Below the pieces are notes generated by a model. The model made no database searches. It saw only the letters and a list, made by a program, of their open reading frames with translations, and was not told where the DNA came from. Of a DNA stretch of 64,000 nt, positions 56,214-64,000 are shown piece after piece (the stretch's first letter is position 1; the number at the start of each line of letters is the position of its first letter). The translations under genes and the position numbers were made by a program. Origin of the DNA: Blasia pusilla (taxonomy: Eukaryota > Marchantiophyta > Marchantiopsida > Blasiales); the NCBI GenBank assembly GCA_050084515.1, contig CM114272.1, forward strand, positions 28,644,001-28,708,000, read 5' to 3'.

Positions 56214-56901
56214 TACGAGGAGAAGCTAGAGACATGACTTGTAATCAGTGGAATCTTGGGCGAAGGCCGTTGTAACTAGAATATGCTAGTGTTGCAATAA
56301 AGGAGTGTATGGATTTGGAGATTCGATACCAGTGTTGATTGCAATTTGTATGTGGTAGTGCATGGCTATGAGTCGTTCATCATAGACTTAGAATGTACGA
56401 CAAGAGGACAGACAAGGAGTATTTGAGGTGAGAGCTCGTATGTGGATAAGCACCAAGACAGGACCTTGTGTTGGATTACACTCCAGGCTCGCCCTAGCGT
56501 CGGTGGGGCAGATGAAGTCTGTCTTGGGGCTTGGGGTGATCTTACTTGTGGCCACATAAGTAAACTTAGTGACGCGCCTAAGTCGAATACGAGAGCGACC
56601 CAATAGTAAATGCGATTTGTGGACCAGGTAAACAGTGTGATGTTTACGATGAATGAGTCGAAAAGAGTCTAAGGTTGCACACTTAGTTAGCTTATTTGAT
56701 AGGTTAGTTCCTTGGAACTAGTCCAGGCTTATCGAAGATGAGAGGTTAATAATTCTAAGTGGGGCAAAGCGACAACTCGAGACTAAGAGGAATTGCGGGT
56801 TAGCCACGAACGCAATTCAATGTCAAGGGGTAGGCTGCCAGAGACTTGACATAATAAAAGTTTGCGTTGATGAGGGCATCAACCTCTAAAAGAGGGGTGA
56901 G
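56214..56901 (+). other. 3' spacer and polypurine tract of chromovirus B
   Basis: This non-coding spacer is colinear with 26090-26782 of element A. It ends AAAAGAGGGGTGAG (56888-56901), the polypurine tract just before the 3' LTR. Confidence 0.88.
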
Positions 56902-57882
56902 TGTCGCGACCCTCATGACCAAACAAGTGCCAAGTGGAACATCGGAACATTAGCGGGCTCACGCTAAGATGGTTTGCGCGTTGGAGTTGTCTCAAAAGAG
57001 GAGACAAGAGACGAGACGCGAGCGAGAAGTCGCGACTCAGAAACCTGGACCAAACGCGGAATGAGACTTGAAAGAAGTCGAGTCTAGGAAGTGGGTTGCC
57101 AAAGGAAAGATCCGGATTTGGAACGCCACTTGCGTTTGAGAGTTTCCGACTGTATTTATGGCCATAACTTTTAGCGCCGAGATGCGTTTGGAGCAAATAA
57201 GGATGCGTTGGAAAGCTTATAGAGAGCCGGTCCAAACGCATCAAAGATCGCTGCAAACGCATAAGCAGCGGCCGAGATACAACCCGAAAACGAGTGTAAG
57301 TGGAGTCGGGTTGAGGGCCACAATGAAGGGCCCGAACCTCTTTTCCCAAAGGGGAGGGGTTATTGGAGAACCCCAGAAGTACTAGTAAGGGGGAAGGTCT
57401 CCGAGAGTGCTTGGAACCCAAACCCCACTTTGGGCGCCGCGGGGCGGCTCAAGGGCATGGAACGGAACGCGAGTTTGGGCGTTGGGTTGAAAAACCTGCA
57501 CCAAGTCCATTGAGGCGATTTTAGACATCCCTCTTGGATTTCACGCCGCAACTCAATTACTTGGGTCTCGGTTCAGAACTCACACGAGGACCGTTGAACA
57601 GTTGGGATCGCTAGGCGTGCAAGTGCCGTTTCAGATCCCTGGACTAACCAGGGAGTCTGTTCCAAGTCTTGAAGGACTTGCCATGTGTTGGGAGCTAGAA
57701 ACTAAGGAAGTTTGAGCTTGATGAGACGCCGAGTTGAGGACTCGGTGGGTTGGAACGCCGGTTGGCCAAACCCGACTAACGATAGTGCGTGTTTGGGTGC
57801 AGATCGGCGATGAGTTCGTGACCTACTGAACGCGCTTCCGCAACACTAAAGATTGACGTTCAAGGAGAGTAGGGGCGCGACA
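56902..57882 (+). repeat. 3' LTR of chromovirus B
   Basis: The 981-bp LTR starts TGTCGCGACCC and ends GGGGCGCGACA. It is followed by the second CCTTC. It pairs with 50630-51606. Confidence 0.96.
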
Positions 57883-57887
57883 CCTTC

Positions 57888-58914
57888 TCCACCAAGTGCA
57901 CGTCATAAATTGTGGATATCTTTTGTATATGTAGGCTTTCCCATAGATAGTTAAGAAGAATGAAAAAGTCCAAAAAATAATCATAAAGCTTATGAAAATA
58001 TGATTCGTGGAAGATGAAATGGAAGAATAAAAGGATTTACAATAAACTATAATGCACAATTGAACATAGAGGAGTTTGATTAGTGCCAAAGGTTGTCTAT
58101 GAGCAAATGTCATAAAAGTTGATTTTGTGCAAATTTTCAGAGATAAGCTTGAAGTATTAGGACATGAAAGTCAATTAAATATTACTATTATAGAAGTATC
58201 GAAAGAAGCTAAGTGATATAAGAGTTATGAGGTGGGAGGACAAGTACAAAGAAGGTAGGAAGGAGGTTGAAGAAAATATTAGGAGAAAATCCCATAAGCT
58301 ACTTGGAAAGTTGGATATTCCCTACAACATGCATATGCAACAAATAAATCTATTCTATATATATTTTTCAAAAAGGCCTTGTGACCTCATCCAAGAATTT
58401 GGATTTATAGTCTAAGCTAAATTAAATTGAGACAACAAGAACTTGAACGTATTTGACACAAATAATAAAAGTAGGCAGAGGTGGGATAAATATTGAGAGA
58501 AAGTATAAAAGTTAGAGATGATTCTTGATATTTACTAGGTTGGACGAAAAGATTTAAGATAGAGAGTTGCTCCACAAAATGGACACAACCAAGAACCACT
58601 TAAGGATGTTTAACATACAAATTATTTGAAATAGAAATATTTCAAATAATCCGAAAGTGAGCATATAAGATGGCAAGAGTCAAGTTGATGTTTGAAGGGC
58701 ATGAAAAATGCGCAAAGGTCCAATATTGTATAAAAAGGTATTACAAGCATAAAAGGAGTGGTAGGATCTCGATAAATTTAGTCCTTCAGAAAATCCAATA
58801 TAAAGGTTGAGAAATCACGGTTTTTTCTATATTGATGTCACTATTGTTCATTGTTGTCATAAGTTTTGGGTATTTTTTCTAAATGGTTTACTCCAACAAG
58901 GATAACATTGTATT
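57888..58914. other. AT-rich flank of chromovirus B, no gene recognised
   Basis: Only 60-96 codon frames without domains occur. A 12-bp perfect palindromic pair (58621-58632 and 58639-58650, ATTATTTGAAAT) is the only clear structure. Confidence 0.5.
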
Positions 58915-59132
58915 TTTTAGGGTCAATGACTTAGGTTTAGGCCCTTAGGGTCTAAGGTGTGTGGCTTAGGGTCTAGCGTTTAGCATCTAGGGTCTAGTCT
59001 TTAAGGCTTAAGGTTTAGGGTATATGACTTAGGGTTTATGATTTGGATGTATTGGGTAGGATTTATCATAACCAATGAATTAACATAGGGTATAGGATGT
59101 ATGATTTAGAGTTTAGGGTTTATGGCTAAGGG
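58915..59132 (+). repeat. Degenerate interstitial telomere-like repeats
   Basis: Variants of TTTAGGG and TTAGGGTCTA recur many times (TTAGGGTCAA, TTTAGGCCCTTAGGGTCTA, CTTAGGGTCTAG, TTTAGGGTATATG, TTAGAGTTTAGGGTTTATGG). The array is not tandem-perfect. TTTAGGG is the common plant telomere unit, so this could be an eroded interstitial telomeric tract. The hAT MITE that follows is inserted within it, and the motif resumes briefly after 59420. Confidence 0.55.
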
Positions 59133-59140
59133 GTTAGGAT

Positions 59141-59419
59141 CAAGGTTGCACGTGGACAAAGCCCGTGTCCGTGAACATGTCCATGTCCGTCCTATGGAAA
59201 GACTTGTCCATATGGGCCCCACCTTTCCCTTATTTCTCATTCCCCTTACTTGCCGTCGTGTTCCATACTCCCCCGTTTCTTTCTCCCTCCACCTCCACTC
59301 CCTCCTCCCTCATTGCTCCACTCATCCTTGCCTTCCATCATGGACTATAAGTGTGGATCCCACTTCTTGGAACCCATGTCCGCCCTAAGGAAGGACTTGT
59401 CCGTTTTTGCGCAACCATG
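59141..59419 (+). mobile_element. hAT-type MITE, 279 bp, with perfect 8-bp target duplication
   Basis: The perfect duplication GTTAGGAT lies at 59133-59140 and 59420-59427. The element starts CAAGGTTGCAC and its end in reverse complement reads CATGGTTGCGC, followed on both sides by subterminal GGACAAGTCC and GGACATG repeats. An 8-bp duplication with CARGG-like ends identifies hAT. The core is pyrimidine-rich on the plus strand and homologous to 7925-8172. No transposase is encoded; frames of 60-90 codons across it are shadows. Confidence 0.9.
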
Positions 59420-59427
59420 GTTAGGAT

Positions 59428-61759
59428 CTAGGGTGTATGAAGGAGGAGCGTTTGAGACCTACGATATAAGGTTTAGTAAACCTGGTTTTCATCTCATGTC
59501 CAAATGGAGGAGCAAAAAATTATAAATGAATTTCAATGCATGAGTTGAGCAAATATGGCTTGAAATCATCTATTGGTACATTTGGGAGTAAGTTCCAAGT
59601 TTAGATAATGATGTGTATATTATGAATTCTTAATTATACTTGCTGCCATAATTCTTTTTTTCTGTGCGGTGTCGTGCGCATACACATCGCTACACAACAT
59701 ACATCGTTGTCACCGAACACACACACAAACACGCACGATCCCATGCTAACTCATGGCATCCAAACAACAAGACAAGAAGTACCAAAATATTTCCAATAAA
59801 ATAAGATCCAATCTCTCTCATAACACCATAGTTCTCACATGTGTGCACTCTCACATGTCTCTCTAAATGTCAAATCAAACCCATTCTCCTAATGAGAGGC
59901 TTGGATAATACACACAAGGCAAGCAAGACCATAATGGGAAAGTAAATGCTTGTTGGATGATCAGAGAAAGAGTAACATGAATACGTGTGTAAAGTCTAGA
60001 ATGAGATAGATTAGGATGGAAAGAGCAAAGGAGATCAAGTATATCTAAGCAGTTGATATAGGAATTGCAAGAGTAGAGATTGAAGGTCGATGCTAGGATC
60101 AAAAATACCATTACGTAATATTGATGGTTAAGACGTGTACCTCTTACCATAATGTGTGTAACAAACATGGAAGAAATGTAGAAGAAGAAGGGTTATAAGG
60201 GGAAGGTATGGGAGTTGAATGAGGTGATGATGGAGGACGATAAGGGAGTAAGTAAGTCGGGTAAGGAGGATGAGGATAAAAAGGTTAGTTGGAAGCTAGG
60301 GCTTAGATGAGGTATATATGTGAGGATAGTAAAGCAGCAAGATTTAGTAATAATGGATCAAGATTATGATGAGGGGATAAGGAAGAATTGTAGAGAGTAT
60401 AATGGAAATAATATATGTATGAGGAAAATGGAGAGATCTACAACGAGGAGAACCTACAAGGAGAGAGATGACGATTGAAGCAGGGTTTATAAAACCATAG
60501 AATCGAGAAGAAGGATTGTCCAAATTCCAAATCCATGGTAGTAGAATTAGACATAAACTTGTCATTCAAGAGAAGAGGGGACATCATGAACCTTAATAAA
60601 ATGAAAATATCATGATGGAGGAGTCCGACCCATTAAGAAAGATTCATAATTAGAAAAAATGATTACTTGATTGAAAATCACTTCAACAAGGAAAAGACCA
60701 AATTGAACCTAAAAAAATTCTTGTGAGAGGAATAAATCCATACACAAAAATAGGTGCCAAATGGAGAAGGAAATAATACTAGAAGCTCATTTGGTGAGAA
60801 AAGAACGAGCTCACTAAGGCAATCATAACAATCATCGAAGGATGACTTTCACTTTCTTCTCACATGAGAATGCAATGTTAGGCCCAAAATGTAAGAAAAG
60901 ATTGTGAAAAGCAAGAAGAACCTTTGATATGGTTGAAAATAACAATCACACCAAACAAAGGGCATAAGATGTGAAATAACAATTAGGCATCTACAACCAT
61001 GTTCTCCAAAGGAGTAGGCCCAAAGATTCCAAGAACTTTGGAAAACCTTAACATAAATGGAAAAAAGAAGAAGATTCAAAGGTCAAGCATGTGGGGATAA
61101 AAAAAATTGAGTCTAAGATTGAAAAGACTGGAAAATGAATGAAATAGCTACTATCTAAATACTCAACAATCTTTCGTGTGGACTCCTCTTCTTCCAAAAA
61201 TAATGCTCAAAAAACCCCCAAGTAGTAATAAAATAAGTTAAATTACAATTAGTAAAATTGTTTACCACTATTTCCCTTTGGGGAATTTGGGGCCATGAAT
61301 GATTTTTATTGAAGAGTGACACTTCTCTCCTCTCTACACATTAGTGAGTTACCACTTAGTGAGTTACCAATGAGGTATCCTTTGGAAACTCCACTAGAAA
61401 AAAAAAAAAAGAATTTGAGTAACCGGTACTTTTATCTTAGTATACTAGTGTTACATTAATAGAAAAGTATATGCTTTCCTCCTCAACCATTACTCTTCCA
61501 ACTTGAGGTTGAAAAAGGGAGGGGAATAGAGAAAGGGATGAGGAATTACTATGTAAGATAAGGAAGGAGGAAAATATCAACCATGGTCAACCCTCTCCAT
61601 TCAAATCACTCTCAATTTGAAAATCATTTGTAAACTACTCAAATTACTAGATCAATGGAAATAGGGCTTGTTTTTTCCACGTGTCTAAGAGGGATAGTTC
61701 ATGGAACCTGAATTATTAAATAGGGATCGTTCATGGGACGATCCCTTGCAAGGCCTTAC
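59428..61759. other. AT-rich intergenic region, no gene recognised
   Basis: No recognisable domain occurs in any frame. Purine-rich plus-strand stretches (60160-60500) give misleading open frames on the minus strand. A short tandem duplication TAGTGAGTTACCA occurs twice at about 61343-61372. Confidence 0.5.
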
Positions 61760-61876
61760 TAGTAAATATTAAATAGAGTGGAAGGGAAGGGAATCCACCT
61801 TAAATTCACCCTCTCTAGGAGTAAATATTAAATGGAGTGGAGAGGAATGGAATCCACATTAAATTCACACCATCTA
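61760..61876 (+). repeat. Direct duplication of ~58 bp
   Basis: Two adjacent copies, starting AGTAAATATTAAATAGAGTGG and AGTAAATATTAAATGGAGTGG (differences at a few sites), run to CTCTCTAG and CATCTAGA. Immediately after, the phrase CTAGAAACACATCCCAAT is also present twice. Confidence 0.8.
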
Positions 61877-61914
61877 GAAACACATCCCAATCCAACTTCT
61901 AGAAACACATCCCA

Positions 61915-64000
61915 ATTTCAATCCAACCATGAACAGAATTTCAAACTTTGATGAAACCCCACTTGTTAGTGGAGGGCGGAGGATATGTAGCACCTCATAA
62001 CCAAGATGCCGATCCCATGAATCTTCCTTATCTCACTACTAGAGTGTTGCCCGTGCTATGCACAAATGATCTTCAATTTTTTTAAATTCAATTTAGCATT
62101 GCAGTCCTCCTTTCCCTTTCTCATTTAATTTAATTATCTCCTCTTATCTTAACTCCCTCTCTTAAAGTAGCATGTGTCAATACCGGAATAACCCTTAAAG
62201 GACATTTGCTAACACGGGAAGAAGGTTTTTTCTAATCCCATCCTCTTTTAATCATATAGATGAATTATCCCTTCCTTTTCAGTTTCAACTCATCAATTCT
62301 TTCTATTGTTCTCTTCATCAATCTAAGCACACAAACCATTTTAGTATCTTTCAAAATTTAAATACTCATATAACGTCCATAGAGAGGCTTTAATTGACTA
62401 ATGGGTCACTATTATATCAACTCTTCACTTGGGGTTCCCTATTAATGAGACTTTGATTCGTATATTAAAGCTAGGCATTTTGCTAAGTTCTTAACCTCAA
62501 CTAGCAAGGTGAGTTCGTTAAAGTCTGAACTCTACTTCTTGGATTTGTGGCCCAAGAAAGTTAACAAATTGGGTTACACTAATTGGATTTGAACAAGAAT
62601 CAATCTTTTAGAAACCAGTACAAATAATTGTAATCTTAGTTTCATAACACATTCAACCATCGTAGCAATCCTGCAAGGCAGTGTGCCTCAATGTGAATGA
62701 AATACGGCTACTTTCTCCTTTCTTCTATGTGGAATCTACTTAGCTGTTGGCTTCCCAGACATATTTCCGTGTGACTCATTCATTCTCGGTCCAGAATTTT
62801 TGCTGGACCACTGAAATCTTCTGCAAAAGGAGTCTTTTCTTGGTGTCTTACCACACCATAACCATGATTTAATAAGTCTCTGGAAACGGATCGCCATGAA
62901 TGAATCCAAACGGTAGTTTGCCCCTTGACAAATAGATGGCCTGAGTCTCTGTATCTGGGTCCCCCGGAAGAGCTAGCGAGGCAGTTCAACAAAGGATGGA
63001 TGCACAGAGGCTCTCTCCCTTGGCAAAATGAATGAAATGATTGATCTGTCAACAGTGACCAAAGAACATTATGTGGAAAAGAACATGCAGACTCCCATCA
63101 ATATGTTATGGATTCATGACCGAGCCTTTTAACATTTATCCAGCATAAGATAAATAATCATAATAACACCAAGTTTTTTCTAGGACATGGATCTGAAATT
63201 GACATCAGAACTCGTCACTGCTTATTCAACTAGTTGGTTAACCACCCAAAGTCTGCTAGGATCCTGTGACACTTTGAACCTTTTTTAACCGGTCACATGT
63301 CTAAATGGTATTGAAATCAACTGGGACGGTGACAGAAATAGTGCAGTCTATCAGGTTTTTTCTAGCCTCACAAATTATAGTTTGGTAACAGATAGTCAAT
63401 GTAGAGCAGAATTCGCTATCGTTTGGTATGAGAATTTGACGGGGCTCAGGTGTACTCGCTACCTTTTCTTGATTCAAAAACATGACCATTTGATTGACCA
63501 TGTACCAACACGAATTTGACATTAGATATGTGGTCCCAACTTCACCAAGTGTAGCCACAAGGACAATTTGAGCACCACCCATATTTGAAAAGAGCGTGAA
63601 GTACTGTTACAAGTGCCAGAATTGGATCATGCAAGGATTTCAGGGTTGAAAGCAGACCGGTTGTATTTGGAATATAGGAGTCAGCCCAATCGGAGGCCTT
63701 CCATGAACCTACTATACCCTCGCTAACTCAGCTCCAAGTCCCTGGTAGAGTTAGAATGTATTAGCCTTGAACACCTAGTAAACAGTCGGCATGCTGTGTC
63801 ATATATTCATTCTGACCTTGCAATTTCCATGGGACGTAGTTTCGAACAACCATCTCCTATTTCCAAGATTCAAAACGCACTGGAATCAAACCATTATGGA
63901 ATATCCCAAAATTGGACTTTCAAGCACAGCAGTAACAGATGATAAGCTGCTAGCATGAATCAAAATAACAAAAGCTGAGTGCAGACTTACTGCTTCGATG
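61915..64000. other. Terminal region, no gene identified; two unassigned minus-strand ORFs
   Basis: Minus-strand frames at 62780-63052 (90 codons) and 63301-63582 (93 codons) have gene-like mixed composition but no domain I recognise. Stops separate them, and the plus strand shows nothing better. They may be exons or decayed exons of a gene continuing past the window end. The motif TGTTGCCCGTGCTATGCAC occurs at about 62044, matching inverted copies near 49564 and 50343. Confidence 0.3.

Larger units (their letters stand above)
50630..57882 (+). mobile_element. Ty3/gypsy chromovirus B, full length (7.25 kb), recent
   Basis: LTRs at 50630-51606 and 56902-57882 enclose PBS, gag, protease, RT, RNase H, integrase, chromodomain and PPT. 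The perfect target duplication CCTTC flanks it (50625-50629 and 57883-57887). It belongs to the same family as A (colinear proteins, shared 3' spacer) but forms a distinct LTR subfamily. CpG content is high and the LTRs are almost identical, so insertion is recent. Despite that, gag, protease and integrase frames are broken, mostly by one- or few-base indels. RT and RNase H are in adjacent frames. Confidence 0.96.

Overview
The window is nuclear DNA of a land plant. The grounds are a four-exon NRT1/PTR-family (NPF) transporter gene with GT-AG introns, LTR retrotransposons primed by initiator-Met tRNA (one Ty3/gypsy chromovirus family and one Ty1/copia element), a PIF/Harbinger transposase with its own intron, hAT-type MITEs with 8-bp target duplications, and degenerate plant-type TTTAGGG repeats. 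I cannot name the lineage from sequence alone. No rRNA or tRNA gene, CRISPR array, bacterial operon or viral genome is visible.

Layout. 1-13.9 kb is AT-rich repeat debris: a decayed gag fragment, a nested foldback structure, a very old LTR relic, TA and GA microsatellites and two hAT MITEs. 13.88-18.20 kb is a complete but dead copia element on the minus strand. 18.3-19.8 kb holds plus-strand fragments of a Myb/SANT-like ORF and a second copia RT. 20.40-27.79 kb is chromovirus A, full length with TSD TATAT and many stop codons. 30.21-31.24 kb is a solo LTR of the same family in reverse orientation (TSD AAAGT). A diverged copy of its unoccupied target lies 400 bp away. 31.9-34.5 kb carries minus-strand remnants of a copia integrase and a Harbinger transposase.

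35.3-48.3 kb is richer in GC and CpG and poor in recognisable transposons. It ends in the only convincing host gene, an NPF proton-coupled transporter at 45.1-48.0 kb (predicted 657 residues, ExxER motif intact). The 9 kb upstream holds no gene I can identify but contains two strong perfect hairpins. 48.4-50.5 kb is very AT-rich. 50.63-57.88 kb is chromovirus B, younger than A (TSD CCTTC), with intact RT-catalytic and RNase H stretches and a C-terminal chromodomain; most of its frame breaks are small indels. 58.9-64 kb is AT-rich again, with interstitial telomere-like repeats interrupted by a hAT MITE.

The window reads as one transporter locus on a small GC-richer island inside heterochromatin-like retrotransposon sequence. 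The retroelement proteins form one replication cycle (capsid, protease, RT/RNase H, integrase and chromodomain targeting), but no copy here looks autonomous as written. I found no convincing new multigene system. The most unusual signals are the paired hairpins with complementary loops beside chromovirus B, the nested foldback at 8.45-8.88 kb, the 500-bp perfectly identical LTR tract that ends abruptly, and a TT...CA LTR terminus shared by two insertions.
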